Source of the DNA: a virus | IMG/VR virus record: IMGVR_UViG_3300037245_001167 | Span: 1 to 64,000 of that record | Length of the DNA stretch: 64,000 bases | Direction: 5' to 3' (one strand) | In this document: positions 1-8,327 of the stretch, piece after piece | How the letters are laid out: each line of letters starts with the position of its first letter | Position numbering within the stretch: the stretch's first letter is position 1 | Translations under genes and position numbers: made by a program | The notes under the pieces: model-generated | Told to the model about the DNA's origin: nothing | The model's input: only the letters and a program-made list of their open reading frames with translations | The model's database searches: none

Positions 1-45
1 GCATGACGTTTTTTGACACGGGTATTAACTTAAAAAGGGGAAGAC

Positions 46-543
46 ATGGGTAAGCGAGGACCAAGACCAACGCCGACGCGGACATTAAAGCTTCGCGGGT
101 CGTGGCGTGGCAAAGACCGCCCGGACGCTGATTTGGAGCCGAATATGCCGGAAATGCCGAAACGGCTGAGTGCGGCGGCGAAGGCAGAATGGCAACGTAG
201 AATCCCCGAATTGAACGCTTTAGGCGTGTTACAGAAGGTCGATGTAACCATTTTAGCCATGTATTGCAGGGATTTTGTGGAATGGGATGCGGCTTGCGAG
301 GAAATCGATAAATTGAAGAGTCAGTTCGTTTCGGTCGGTCGGGAAGTGACCGCGAAAGGCAAAGTGCTAAAAGCTGGCCGAATCAAGAAGCATCCACTGT
401 TCGATTTTCGGGATGCCGCGGACGCCCGGCTGCGGAAGTCTTGCAGCGAGTTGGGAATGGGGCCTGCATCTCGGACTGGCCTTGCGATAGTTCAGAAAGA
501 TAAGTCATCGAGCAAGAAGTCGAAGTTCTTCAAGGGAGCGTGA
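46..543 (+). CDS. terS: Terminase small subunit, P27 family
   Basis: A 165-residue protein that should bind the packaging-initiation DNA and load the large terminase. The N-terminus (MGKRGPRPTPT, then LKLRGSW) is the signature of P27-type small terminases, followed by a helical region with AAAKAEWQRRIPEL and a typical C-terminal PASRTGLA segment. The ATG has an AGGGGA ribosome site just upstream. The C-terminal tail KKSKFFKGA is repeated at the end of the gene at 754-1155, so the last residues look like a cassette junction rather than part of the conserved fold. The large subunit is not adjacent but about 2.1 kb downstream. Confidence 0.9.
   Translation: MGKRGPRPTPTRTLKLRGSWRGKDRPDADLEPNMPEMPKRLSAAAKAEWQRRIPELNALGVLQKVDVTILAMYCRDFVEWDAACEEIDKLKSQFVSVGREVTAKGKVLKAGRIKKHPLFDFRDAADARLRKSCSELGMGPASRTGLAIVQKDKSSSKKSKFFKGA
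517..541 (+). repeat. Gene-junction repeat J1, copy 1
   Basis: A 25-bp sequence identical to 1129-1153 and in the same reading frame in both genes, encoding the terminal KSKFFKGA and carrying the AAGGGAG ribosome site of the next gene. The last 15 bp with following bases (532-546) recur at 741-755 before the start of a third gene. Confidence 0.9.
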
Positions 544-547
544 AATT

Positions 548-724
548 ATGGCTACCAATGTGATAAGTGGTGATCCTGAAATTCTACAACTAAGAAAAAT
601 AGAAACGGAAGCACGTAAAGTGTTAGAAATGTCTAATCCCCCCAGTGTTAAACAGCTGGATAGTGCATTAAGAAGTTTAGAATACGTGAAAAAAGAGTTT
701 CAAAGAATATGGTTTACTTATTAG
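548..724 (+). CDS. Small hypothetical protein between terS and terL
   Basis: A 58-residue charged, probably helical protein (starts MATNVISGDPEILQLRK). Its ribosome site AAGGGAG lies in the J1 junction repeat. It overlaps nothing upstream and ends 29 bases before the next start at 754. No family recognised; length, codon use and ribosome site support a real gene. Confidence 0.6.
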   Translation: MATNVISGDPEILQLRKIETEARKVLEMSNPPSVKQLDSALRSLEYVKKEFQRIWFTY

Positions 725-753
725 GTGGAACACTATCCGAAAGGGAGCGTGAA

Positions 754-1155
754 ATGGATACAACAATCAATGCAGGGATAATAAAAAATGTTCTTCTTGA
801 AAAAACAAGGCTTAACTGCGCAAAACTCATAGACGTTCGTGTCTCGTCGTCTAATGTGGCTTCGATGTTGTCGTATGAATTGCGAGCATTCATCTTTTCG
901 GAGCAATTAAAGAACATTAGGCGTGAATGCCAGTATCCTGTTGATTGGTGGCAGGCATTAAAGCAGCGATGGTTTCTGCCGTTTATGCTAAAGCGGTGGC
1001 CTGTTAAAATGCAGAAGCATATTATAGATATTGATTTCAAGGCATTATATCCAGAATTGACTGCAAAGATAAGTATTCCAGACACGCAGTCGGTGTTAAA
1101 ATATTGTGTGAAGGAAGACAATTTTCCCAAGTCGAAGTTCTTCAAGGGAGCGTAA
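754..1155 (+). CDS. Hypothetical protein with J1 C-terminal tail
   Basis: A 133-residue protein of unknown function. I choose the ATG at 754 because AAGGGAG lies just upstream, in a copy of the same motif that precedes the gene at 548; an in-frame GTG at 709 would overlap the upstream gene. The body is helical with a Trp/Arg-rich middle (DWWQALKQRWFLPF). It ends in PKSKFFKGA, the same tail as the small terminase, with identical DNA. Confidence 0.7.
   Translation: MDTTINAGIIKNVLLEKTRLNCAKLIDVRVSSSNVASMLSYELRAFIFSEQLKNIRRECQYPVDWWQALKQRWFLPFMLKRWPVKMQKHIIDIDFKALYPELTAKISIPDTQSVLKYCVKEDNFPKSKFFKGA
1129..1153 (+). repeat. Gene-junction repeat J1, copy 2
   Basis: Identical to 517-541. It ends at the stop codon of the gene at 754-1155 and supplies the AAGGGAG ribosome site for the gene starting at 1159. 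The two copies bracket genes 548-724 and 754-1155, as expected if these were gained or can be lost by recombination between the repeats. Confidence 0.9.
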
Positions 1156-1158
1156 TTA

Positions 1159-1320
1159 ATGAGTAGAACCTACCATAAAGAGAAAATCGTAGCTTTTGGA
1201 AAGGATGGATACCGAAAATCAATCTATTGCCGTCGGAATATAATCAGTATTGACGGAAAATCTATAGGGCAAAAAGATTGTTGTAGTTTAAGAGAAGAGT
1301 TGAACAGGATAGCGAAATGA
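1159..1320 (+). CDS. Small hypothetical protein
   Basis: A 53-residue basic protein (MSRTYHKEKIVAFGKDGYRK at the start) with a CC pair near residue 41. The ribosome site is AAGGGAG of the J1 repeat. It overlaps the next start by the four bases ATGA at 1317-1320, the usual mark of translational coupling. No family recognised. Confidence 0.55.
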   Translation: MSRTYHKEKIVAFGKDGYRKSIYCRRNIISIDGKSIGQKDCCSLREELNRIAK

Positions 1321-1625
1321 CGGACAACGATTATAGAACTGACACAGGAACGGCAGATTATGAATTTCATCCGTATGAATCGATCTCAGTCCGGATAACA
1401 GATTTCTTAAGTTTCGAAGATATTGCCGAACGCAATAGATATATCTGGGAATGCCGAATGTTCCTGTTTTTGCTACTTGGTGCGTTCGTGCAGTGTGGAA
1501 GTATATTGTACTGGAAAGTTAAAAAATTTAGGAACCTAATAATTTCGAAAGTCTTGTATATAAAACGCTTAGGCTTCTGGTCTGGCTTTATGAGCCAGTC
1601 AAGGGGGCTTCACTGGAAAAGATGA
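1317..1625 (+). CDS. Small hypothetical membrane-anchored protein
   Basis: A 102-residue protein coupled by ATGA overlap to the gene upstream. The N-terminal half is acidic; a hydrophobic stretch beginning MFLFLLLGAF (about residues 48-66) looks like one membrane span, followed by a basic tail. A perfect 6-bp hairpin (CTGGCT/AGCCAG, 1582-1598) lies inside the 3' end and may be incidental. Function unknown. Confidence 0.5.
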   Translation: MTDNDYRTDTGTADYEFHPYESISVRITDFLSFEDIAERNRYIWECRMFLFLLLGAFVQCGSILYWKVKKFRNLIISKVLYIKRLGFWSGFMSQSRGLHWKR

Positions 1626-1626
1626 A

Positions 1627-1842
1627 ATGAGCATGAAGTTGGAAATAGGAAAATATGGTCTTGATTATGACAAGGACTATGGTTGTAACCACCGTGAGGG
1701 ATGGACTGTATGGTGGTACGGAGGTTGTATGGCGGAGCTTGAAAAGTATATAGCTGTTGCTTTATGGAAGGCGTGGAAAAGAGTGAGAATGATTAAAAAC
1801 GACCCAACGAGCCCACATTTCAAGGACACAAAGATGAAATGA
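1627..1842 (+). CDS. Small hypothetical protein
   Basis: A 71-residue Trp/Tyr-rich protein (contains GWTVWWYGGCMAEL). It starts one base after the upstream stop and overlaps the next start by ATGA at 1839, so it belongs to the chain of coupled tiny genes between the terminase subunits. No family recognised. Confidence 0.55.
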   Translation: MSMKLEIGKYGLDYDKDYGCNHREGWTVWWYGGCMAELEKYIAVALWKAWKRVRMIKNDPTSPHFKDTKMK

Positions 1843-2060
1843 AGAAATTACTCGAAATACAAGACCAATACATAGCGGCATTAAAGCGAGAGGTATCGAA
1901 GCCGATAGAATTACTAACGGCTGCTAAATATGCAGCGAGCAATAATATCAGTGCTTGTACTATCGAGGGCTGTACGGCTGAAAAGCGTTGCAACTTCTGC
2001 AAGGCGTGGTCTGAGGTTTGGACGGATATAGACGCTTACCTTAAGGATAATAGGAGTTAA
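1839..2060 (+). CDS. Small hypothetical protein, Cys motif
   Basis: A 73-residue helical protein with a C-terminal Cys cluster (CTIEGCTAEKRCNFC, about residues 40-54) that could bind a metal. Coupled to the previous gene by ATGA and followed after three bases by the next. No family recognised. Confidence 0.6.
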   Translation: MKKLLEIQDQYIAALKREVSKPIELLTAAKYAASNNISACTIEGCTAEKRCNFCKAWSEVWTDIDAYLKDNRS

Positions 2061-2063
2061 AAA

Positions 2064-2252
2064 ATGGACGAGAAAGATAAAATTGCTATAAATGGTAGGA
2101 AACTCCAAGAGAACCAAGAGAATATCTTGAAGGCTGGATTTCACCGTGAGTTGGCAAAGTGGCATTGGGCTTTATTCCAAGCATACATAAGTGCCGGATT
2201 TGCGAGTGTTGAGGCTTTAGAATTATTGAAAGCTCATATCGGAAATAAATAA
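2064..2252 (+). CDS. Small hypothetical protein
   Basis: A 62-residue protein with an amphipathic helix rich in Trp/His in the middle (ELAKWHWALFQAYISAG). A ribosome site AGGAG overlaps the upstream stop codon. Function unknown. Confidence 0.6.
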   Translation: MDEKDKIAINGRKLQENQENILKAGFHRELAKWHWALFQAYISAGFASVEALELLKAHIGNK

Positions 2253-2255
2253 TAA

Positions 2256-2360
2256 ATGACAGCGAAAGCGAAAAAGAAAGTTAAGAAGAGGGGTAAGCCG
2301 AAGTTGGGACTTATACAAAAGATTGAGGCATCATGGACGAAAATCAAAGAAAAGACTTGA
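2256..2360 (+). CDS. Tiny basic ORF
   Basis: A 34-residue, very Lys-rich reading frame (MTAKAKKKVKKRGKPKLG) starting three bases after the previous stop and overlapping the next gene by 28 bases in another frame. The compact context favours translation, but there is no clear ribosome site and the overlap is a concern. Confidence 0.3.
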   Translation: MTAKAKKKVKKRGKPKLGLIQKIEASWTKIKEKT

Positions 2361-2530
2361 CAAACTGCGAAAAGGAGTGTACGATTTGGCTCAGATTGCA
2401 GGAATTGTGCAAAAACAAAGGGTACGGCACCTTGGAAGCATCAATTTGTGTGAATGATGGTAAGATAACTGAAATCCGTTACAGAGAATTTGAAGGAAAA
2501 ATAAGAGGACAAAGACGGGAGTCTGACTAA
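2333..2530 (+). CDS. Small hypothetical protein
   Basis: A 65-residue protein with three Cys residues in its N-terminal half. It is the last of the tiny genes before the terminator at 2573. No family recognised. Confidence 0.55.
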   Translation: MDENQRKDLTNCEKECTIWLRLQELCKNKGYGTLEASICVNDGKITEIRYREFEGKIRGQRRESD

Positions 2531-2572
2531 CACAATTTAATACATAAATAAATTAATCAAACTACCCGACTA

Positions 2573-2627
2573 ACGGGCGTTTGAATGGTTATTTTTATAA
2601 TAGTCATTCGAGCGCCCGTTTTTTTTT
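2573..2627 (+). terminator. Strong intrinsic terminator before terL
   Basis: ACGGGCG with a further TTGAATG segment pairs with CATTCGA and CGCCCGT, giving a long stem with a small internal mismatch, followed directly by a run of T at 2619-2627. It closes the tiny-gene cluster 16 bases upstream of the terL start, so terL must be read through or have its own promoter. Confidence 0.85.
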
Positions 2628-2642
2628 ATGAAAAGTTAATAT

Positions 2643-4421
2643 ATGACAATAGTTGCAACAAAGAAACTAAGCATGACGGCCAAGCGGAGACGAGTGCCGA
2701 AGGATTGGCGTGATATAATCTGCTGCATTCCCGATTACGACCCGTTCCGTGATAGTGATGGCTGTGAGTTCGATCCCGAAGCTGCCGAGGCATATATTGG
2801 TTTTATTGAAGACCATTGCACGCATATCGAAGGAGTATTATCTGGCAAGCCGTTTTTGATGGAGACGTGGGAGAAGGCTATCGTCGCCAATTTGTTCGGC
2901 TGGTACAAACTGGATTTTCTCAACCGGACAGTCCGGCGGTATCGCAAATGCTTTATTTATATCCCCAGGAAAAATGGGAAGACCCCCCTTGTCGCTGCTA
3001 TTCATAACGCCGTCTTTTTCATGGACGAGGAGGCTGGGCAGGTGAATAACTTAGCGGCGGCCTCGCGGGATCAGGCCACTAAATTATATAGGCACATTGA
3101 CGGCATGATTGAGAACGAGCCGGAGATGAGTAAGCGATGTCACCGTTACGCAACTACCAGAAGCGTAACCAAGCCCGATAATTCGGTTACGAAGGTCATT
3201 CCTGCTGACGAGCGGGTTGCTCACGGCGACAATCCTCATTTTCAAGCCATTGACGAGCTACATTCACAGCCGGACAGGAGATTATACACAGCTTTGACTT
3301 CTGCGATGAGTTCGGCTAACCGTATACAACCGATTCTGTTTATGATTACGACCGCCGACTACGACCGGCCGAGCGTTTGTAACGACGAGTATAATTTCGC
3401 TATTAAAGTTCGGGATGGTATTGTTGACGATCCGACATATCTGCCGGTCATTTATGAGGCTATGCACCTGAATTCCGCTGGTAGACTGGTCGAGGACGAT
3501 TGGAAGAAGGAAAAAATATGGTATAAAGCCAATCCAAATCTCGGCGTCAGTAAGAGTCTGGACTATATGCGCGAACAGTGTGCCAGAGCCAGTGAAGACC
3601 CCTCTTTGGAGAACGATTTCAAGCGATTAGACCTAAATATCCGCACTCAGCAGGATAAACGCATCATTTCGATGGAGGCGTGGGACAAATGCGGCAGTCC
3701 AATCGAGTGGGATGAGTTCAAAGGCAAGCCGTGCTGGGCCGCTTTGGATATCGGGGCGATACGTGATTTTGTGGATCTGATAATTCTATTTGCCTCTGAC
3801 GATCCGGGTGAGGCGGTTGCTGTGGAGTACGAGGACTTGCGGGGCGAGAAGCAGGTATGGAACTTCACCAGGCGAGACTACTGGCTCAGGCATTACTGCT
3901 GGCTATGCGAGAAGCCTATTGGGCGAGATCCGCGAATGGAGAGCCAGATAGCCGCCTGGTCAAATCAGGGTCATATTATCCGCACGCCTGGCAATGTAGT
4001 CGATTACGACCAGGTTGGTGCTGATATTACACGGATAATTCAGCCTTACGGCCTGCAATCGTTCGCTATCGACCAGGGTTTTCAGGGTATGCAAATAACG
4101 CAGGATTTGCAGAAGATGCTGGGAGAGGAAAGAGTCGTAGCATTCCGGCAGGGCATACTTTCGATGGCGGCACCGTTCCGCGAGATGATGCAGTTGATGA
4201 TGTTAGGCAGACTTCATCACGACGACGATCCAGTGCTGCGGTGGATGGCCTCGAACGTGGCGGCGGATAGCAGGGGCGGGTTGATTAAGCCATCAAAGGA
4301 CAAGTCGGCTGAAAAAATAGACGGGATAACAGCTCTTACTATGGCCCTTGGTATCGCTATGACCGCTGAAGGGCCTAAAAAGTCAGTATATGAGGACAGG
4401 GGACTCAGGAGATTGGAATGA
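2643..4421 (+). CDS. terL: Terminase large subunit (Terminase_1 family)
   Basis: A 592-residue ATPase-nuclease that drives DNA packaging through the portal. The N-terminal ATPase shows the Walker A variant PRKNGKT at residues 108-114 and a Walker B/catalytic segment AIDELH at 202-207. The C-terminal RNase H-like nuclease shows LDIGAIRDFVDL (Asp about 369) and KIDGITALTMA (Asp 560). Length and motif order match HK97/Terminase_1-type large subunits. The ribosome site is weak; a second Met at residue 11 is an alternative start. The stop overlaps the following small gene by ATGA. Confidence 0.95.
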   Translation: MTIVATKKLSMTAKRRRVPKDWRDIICCIPDYDPFRDSDGCEFDPEAAEAYIGFIEDHCTHIEGVLSGKPFLMETWEKAIVANLFGWYKLDFLNRTVRRYRKCFIYIPRKNGKTPLVAAIHNAVFFMDEEAGQVNNLAAASRDQATKLYRHIDGMIENEPEMSKRCHRYATTRSVTKPDNSVTKVIPADERVAHGDNPHFQAIDELHSQPDRRLYTALTSAMSSANRIQPILFMITTADYDRPSVCNDEYNFAIKVRDGIVDDPTYLPVIYEAMHLNSAGRLVEDDWKKEKIWYKANPNLGVSKSLDYMREQCARASEDPSLENDFKRLDLNIRTQQDKRIISMEAWDKCGSPIEWDEFKGKPCWAALDIGAIRDFVDLIILFASDDPGEAVAVEYEDLRGEKQVWNFTRRDYWLRHYCWLCEKPIGRDPRMESQIAAWSNQGHIIRTPGNVVDYDQVGADITRIIQPYGLQSFAIDQGFQGMQITQDLQKMLGEERVVAFRQGILSMAAPFREMMQLMMLGRLHHDDDPVLRWMASNVAADSRGGLIKPSKDKSAEKIDGITALTMALGIAMTAEGPKKSVYEDRGLRRLE

Positions 4422-4558
4422 AAATGGTTGTTGGTATTACCGGAATAACGCTGATGGGAATAGGAATAGGGACTGCCATTTTTGGCTTAGTAAATGGACT
4501 ATGTCTGGGCATTACGCTACTGGGATTTGGTCTGGCCATTGATGCTGTTAGGAAATAA
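4418..4558 (+). CDS. Tiny two-span membrane protein
   Basis: A 46-residue very hydrophobic protein, coupled to terL by ATGA, with two Gly-rich membrane segments (ITLMGIGIGTAIFGLV and LCLGITLLGFGLAI) and a short basic tail. It lies between terL and portal, where many phages encode small unknown proteins; a holin-like role is possible but not supported by position. Confidence 0.6.
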   Translation: MKMVVGITGITLMGIGIGTAIFGLVNGLCLGITLLGFGLAIDAVRK

Positions 4559-4567
4559 GAGGTAACA

Positions 4568-6118
4568 ATGGGTTCTATCTGCCAGCTATTAGAAAATAAA
4601 TTTATTGCGAAAAGGTCAGGGGAAACGAATACTACCAACCCGGCTCAGTGGTTTATTGATTGGGTAAATGGTGGTGAACCGACATCGAACGGCATTCGCG
4701 TGAGTGAGAGTTCTGCGCTAAAATACACGCCATTTTGGGCCGCTGTTCGGATAATTTCAGGCACAATAGCTCATTTGCCGTTCATTGTTTACGAAAGACT
4801 TCCCAATAACGCCGGCAAGGACAGAAAACAGGACCATCCGGTGTATAAGTTGATGCACGACCGGCCGAACGAGTATATGGACGCCTTGACATTCAAAGAG
4901 ACTCGGCACGCCCACGCTCTGACTTTTGGTAACGGCTATGCGGAAATCCAGAGAGATGGCGGCGGTCGTCCGGTTGCCTTGTGGCCGCTACTGCCAGACA
5001 GGACAGCGCGGAAGATTAAAGACGGTGTGCCCTATTATGAGGTGCAGTCACAGACCGGCGAAACTGTTTATCTTCCCGACAGAAACGTATTGCATATCAA
5101 AGGGTTGGGATTCGACGGATATACCGGTTACAACGTCGTTAGTTACCACAAAGAAGCCATATCTTACGGTATAGGAGTGAAAGAGTACGGTGCAAGGTTC
5201 TTCGGCAATGACGCGAGTCCTGGCGGGACGCTTGAACATCCGGCGACTCTTTCCGATACAGCGTTCAAGCATCTGAAGGAGAGTTGGCTGGATACACAGC
5301 AGGGTCTTTCTAACGCACATCGAATGCAGATTCTTGAGGAGGGGATGAAATACAATCAGACAGGGGTTGATCCCGAAAAGGCTCAGGCTTTGGAAGTGCA
5401 GAGATGGACAGTTGATGACTGTTCGAGAATATTTCAGATCCCGCCGCACAAGTTAGGCTCGATGGAGTTCTCTAAATACAATAATGTCGAGCAGCTCCAG
5501 CTCGATTTCGTTGCGACGACGATGTTGTACTGGTTTCGGAAGTGGGAATTGGAATGTGATTACAAGTTATTCCTGCCTTCTGAGCGGGACAAGTTGTTTT
5601 GCGAGATATTAGTTGATGGCCTTTTGCGGGGCGATATTAAATCGAGGTATGCGGCTTATAATATTGGTAGGAATGCGGGATTTTTATCGCCTGATGATAT
5701 CCGCGCGAAGGAAAATATGAATCCACTGCCTGACGGTAAGGGCAAGATATATCTCCAGCCGCTTAATTATGTGGAGTTGGGAACAGAGCCGGCCGAACCA
5801 GCACCGCCACCTGAACCGAAGCCACCGGAAGAAGACTCGGTAAGGGCAACACACCTCGACCTTATCGATTCGGCATGGTCGCGGGCGATTACTAAGAAAA
5901 ACAACTCCGGCCGGGGCCAAAGCGATTACGCCGAGAAAATACTGTTCGGCCCCGTCAATGCCTGGGCGTCAATCGTAGGCGTATCGGCGGAACGTGCTAA
6001 GGCCATACTCGGAAGATTTATAGAAGTCAATATGCGTAAAGACGTCACGTTAATAATCGAAGATTCCAAGAAACTTGCAACCTTAATCATGCAGGAGATA
6101 GGAGCAGATAATGCCTGA
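4568..6118 (+). CDS. Portal protein, HK97 family
   Basis: A 516-residue portal monomer expected to form the dodecameric ring at the capsid vertex. Recognisable segments are VSESSALKYTPFWAAVRII near the N-terminus, HPVYKLMHDRPNEYMDALTF, GNGYAEIQRD, and the GGTLEHPATLS then RMQILEEGMKY regions typical of the HK97/phage_portal fold. The C-terminus after a Pro/Glu-rich linker (about residue 410 on) extends beyond the core. The ribosome site GAGGT precedes the ATG. It overlaps the protease start by 8 bases. Confidence 0.93.
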   Translation: MGSICQLLENKFIAKRSGETNTTNPAQWFIDWVNGGEPTSNGIRVSESSALKYTPFWAAVRIISGTIAHLPFIVYERLPNNAGKDRKQDHPVYKLMHDRPNEYMDALTFKETRHAHALTFGNGYAEIQRDGGGRPVALWPLLPDRTARKIKDGVPYYEVQSQTGETVYLPDRNVLHIKGLGFDGYTGYNVVSYHKEAISYGIGVKEYGARFFGNDASPGGTLEHPATLSDTAFKHLKESWLDTQQGLSNAHRMQILEEGMKYNQTGVDPEKAQALEVQRWTVDDCSRIFQIPPHKLGSMEFSKYNNVEQLQLDFVATTMLYWFRKWELECDYKLFLPSERDKLFCEILVDGLLRGDIKSRYAAYNIGRNAGFLSPDDIRAKENMNPLPDGKGKIYLQPLNYVELGTEPAEPAPPPEPKPPEEDSVRATHLDLIDSAWSRAITKKNNSGRGQSDYAEKILFGPVNAWASIVGVSAERAKAILGRFIEVNMRKDVTLIIEDSKKLATLIMQEIGADNA

Positions 6119-6827
6119 AACAAAGAAAATTGAAGAAACAAAACTGGTCATTCGTGAGGAAAGAGATATCCCGCCCGTTGATGTCGAATTAAGAGTTGAC
6201 GATTCGGATAATCCTAAAATGACGGGATATGCGACCAAGTATGGCAACTTCTACGATTTAGGATGGTTTAGAGAGCGAGTCGCCAAAGGGGCATTCGATG
6301 ATGTGCTTGATGACGATGTCAGGTGCCTAAAAAATCACGATCCCAACTTGATTCTCGGTAGGACTACAAACCAAACATTAAGGCTTGAGTCTAATTCAAC
6401 TGGATTGAAATTTGAAGATGACTTACCGGATACAACAACGGGCAAGGATACGCGGGAAGAAATTAGAAGGGGTGATATTTCGGGATGTAGTTTTTCATTT
6501 ATAGTGGCCGAGGACGATTGGAAATATTTTGACGACGACAGGCAGGACGAGAGAACTATAACTAAGATAGGCCAGTTGTTTGATGTCGGGCCTGTTGTAT
6601 ATCCAGCGAATCCGAAAACATCTGTGTCTGCCAGAGATTATTCAGTTGCCAAAAGGAGTCTTGATAAATTTAAGGAGGAGAATCAGGAGGTTGTAGAGGA
6701 AGAACCCCCGGCAAAGACGGAAGAAGAACTCGAAGCAGAACGCGCTCGAAAGCGTGATATTGATATTGGTTACAATGAAGCCGGTCGAATCATAAACCGG
6801 CTAAGCAGTAAGTTGTCCGATGATTAA
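6111..6827 (+). CDS. Prohead maturation protease, HK97 family
   Basis: A 238-residue serine protease that trims scaffold and capsid N-termini during head maturation. The conserved start MTGYATKYG, the catalytic His in KNHDPNLILG (His 76) and the Ser in SGCSFSF (Ser 127) fit the U35/HK97 family. The Lys/Glu-rich C-terminal extension (from about residue 180) may act as a scaffold. It overlaps the portal gene by 8 bases and is followed by the capsid gene. Confidence 0.92.
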   Translation: MPETKKIEETKLVIREERDIPPVDVELRVDDSDNPKMTGYATKYGNFYDLGWFRERVAKGAFDDVLDDDVRCLKNHDPNLILGRTTNQTLRLESNSTGLKFEDDLPDTTTGKDTREEIRRGDISGCSFSFIVAEDDWKYFDDDRQDERTITKIGQLFDVGPVVYPANPKTSVSARDYSVAKRSLDKFKEENQEVVEEEPPAKTEEELEAERARKRDIDIGYNEAGRIINRLSSKLSDD

Positions 6828-6910
6828 CTTACTGGCCGGGCCGATGTTCCGGGATGAGTATTGTAAATAAGAAATAAGTGTTTGTTATTTTAGGTTTTAA
6901 GGAGAAATCC

Positions 6911-8257
6911 ATGTTAGTGTTAGAACTGAGAGAAAAGGCGGCTGAAGCAGCACAGGCCGCTCGTGATATAAAAGAAAAGTGCGATCAAGAGTCTCGTGGC
7001 ATGACATCAGATGAGGCTATTGATTTTGATGCCCAGCTTCTTGAGTCCAAACGGCTTGAGAAGGAAGCCGATAGGCAAGAGGCTCTGGAAGCCACTGAGA
7101 TGCGGCTGAACAAGAAAAAGGATCGAGCAGTTGAGCTTGAGCCAGCGAATGGCAAACCTATCGAAATTGTCAATCCTGAGTATTTCCGTTATGGCTCGTT
7201 GAAGGCATTCAGGGGCAAAGATGCCAAGAGGGATGCATACTCGGCTGGTAAATGGCTTATGGCTACGGTTATGGGCCATACAGCGCAGGGTGCGGTAGCT
7301 CGCCAGTGGTGTCGGGATCACGAAATTCGCGTCCAGACTGAAGGCATTAATACGGCCGGCGGCTTTATTGTGCCGACCGTAATGGAAACGGCGATTATCG
7401 ACTTGCGAGAGGAATATGGTTTGTTCCGAAAAGAAGCAAGAATCCTGCCGATGTCGAGCGACCACACGCTTATTCCTCGTAGGTCTGGTGGGGTGGATGC
7501 TTATTTTGTCGGCGAAACAACGGCAATTACCGAATCTGACAAGTCGTGGAATCAAGTCGAGCTAACGGCCAAGAAACTCGGAGCCCTTACTCGAATGAGT
7601 ACCGACCTGAGCGAGGACTCAATCATCAATCTGGCTGATGATCTTGCTGGAGAAATGGCTTATGCCTTTGCAGTCAAAGAAGACGCTTGTGGAATCGACG
7701 GCGACGGCACGGCGACTTACGGTAACATGACAGGAATCAGAACGATGATGATTGACGGTGCCCATGCAGGGAGTTTCTTCATCAATGTAACTCCGGGCGA
7801 CCAGTGGAACGAAATCCTTGTCAGTGACCTGACCTCGACCGCGATGACCCTGCCAATGTATGCTCGTGCAAACGCAAAATGGTACTGCCATCCGTTAGTC
7901 AAAGCGACAGTCTTTGATCGGCTGGCTTTGGCTATTGGCGGCAACTCCGCAGTTAATCTTGGTGAAGGTGCGATGCAGAAGTTTATGGGCTATCCCATTG
8001 TCGAATCGGCATCTATGCCAAGCGTTGATGCCGGTACTGCAATGAATGGCCTGATCGGTATTATCTTCGGCGACATGAAACTCTCAACCACACTCGGCGA
8101 CCGTCGCGGCATTACCGTCAAGGTATCAACTGAGCGGTATCTGGAATATGACCAAATTGGTATTCAAGCTACGGAACGATTCTGCATCGTTAATCACGAC
8201 ATCGGCGGAGGGGCAGGCGTTTATGGCCCATTGCGCGGCTTGCAGATGAATACGTAA
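6911..8257 (+). CDS. Major capsid protein, HK97 fold
   Basis: A 448-residue capsid subunit. The first roughly 90 residues are a charged coiled coil like the HK97 delta scaffold domain; the mature part contains TAGGFIVPTVMETAIIDLRE, VGETTAITESDKSWNQVEL and a C-terminal loop region typical of the fold. I choose ATG 6911 because AAGGAG at 6899-6904 is ideally spaced; an upstream in-frame GTG at 6878 lacks a ribosome site. A 63-residue delta-like stretch precedes a possible cleavage site that I cannot place exactly. Confidence 0.92.
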   Translation: MLVLELREKAAEAAQAARDIKEKCDQESRGMTSDEAIDFDAQLLESKRLEKEADRQEALEATEMRLNKKKDRAVELEPANGKPIEIVNPEYFRYGSLKAFRGKDAKRDAYSAGKWLMATVMGHTAQGAVARQWCRDHEIRVQTEGINTAGGFIVPTVMETAIIDLREEYGLFRKEARILPMSSDHTLIPRRSGGVDAYFVGETTAITESDKSWNQVELTAKKLGALTRMSTDLSEDSIINLADDLAGEMAYAFAVKEDACGIDGDGTATYGNMTGIRTMMIDGAHAGSFFINVTPGDQWNEILVSDLTSTAMTLPMYARANAKWYCHPLVKATVFDRLALAIGGNSAVNLGEGAMQKFMGYPIVESASMPSVDAGTAMNGLIGIIFGDMKLSTTLGDRRGITVKVSTERYLEYDQIGIQATERFCIVNHDIGGGAGVYGPLRGLQMNT

Positions 8258-8275
8258 GATTGAATCAGAGATGAC

Positions 8276-8297
8276 CTCACCGGAATATGCCGGTGAG
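8276..8297 (+). other. RNA hairpin after capsid gene
   Basis: A perfect 8-bp stem (CTCACCGG/CCGGTGAG) with a 6-base loop just after the capsid stop. No T-tract follows, so it is more likely an mRNA 3'-end stabiliser or partial attenuator that keeps capsid mRNA abundant than a full terminator. Confidence 0.6.
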
Positions 8298-8327
8298 TAG
8301 AAACTTAAAACATAAGGAGTTAAAAAA

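Noticed and set aside
13-18. TTGACA box before terS
   Set aside because: No acceptable -10 box 16-18 bases further; the sequence there is AAAAAGGGG, the ribosome site.
714-1145. Minus-strand 143-codon frame opposite the gene at 754
   Set aside because: The plus-strand gene has a ribosome site and operon context; the minus frame has neither.
7007-7555. Minus-strand open frame across the capsid gene
   Set aside because: Shadow of a strongly supported coding region; Cys/Arg/Phe-rich and without a ribosome site.
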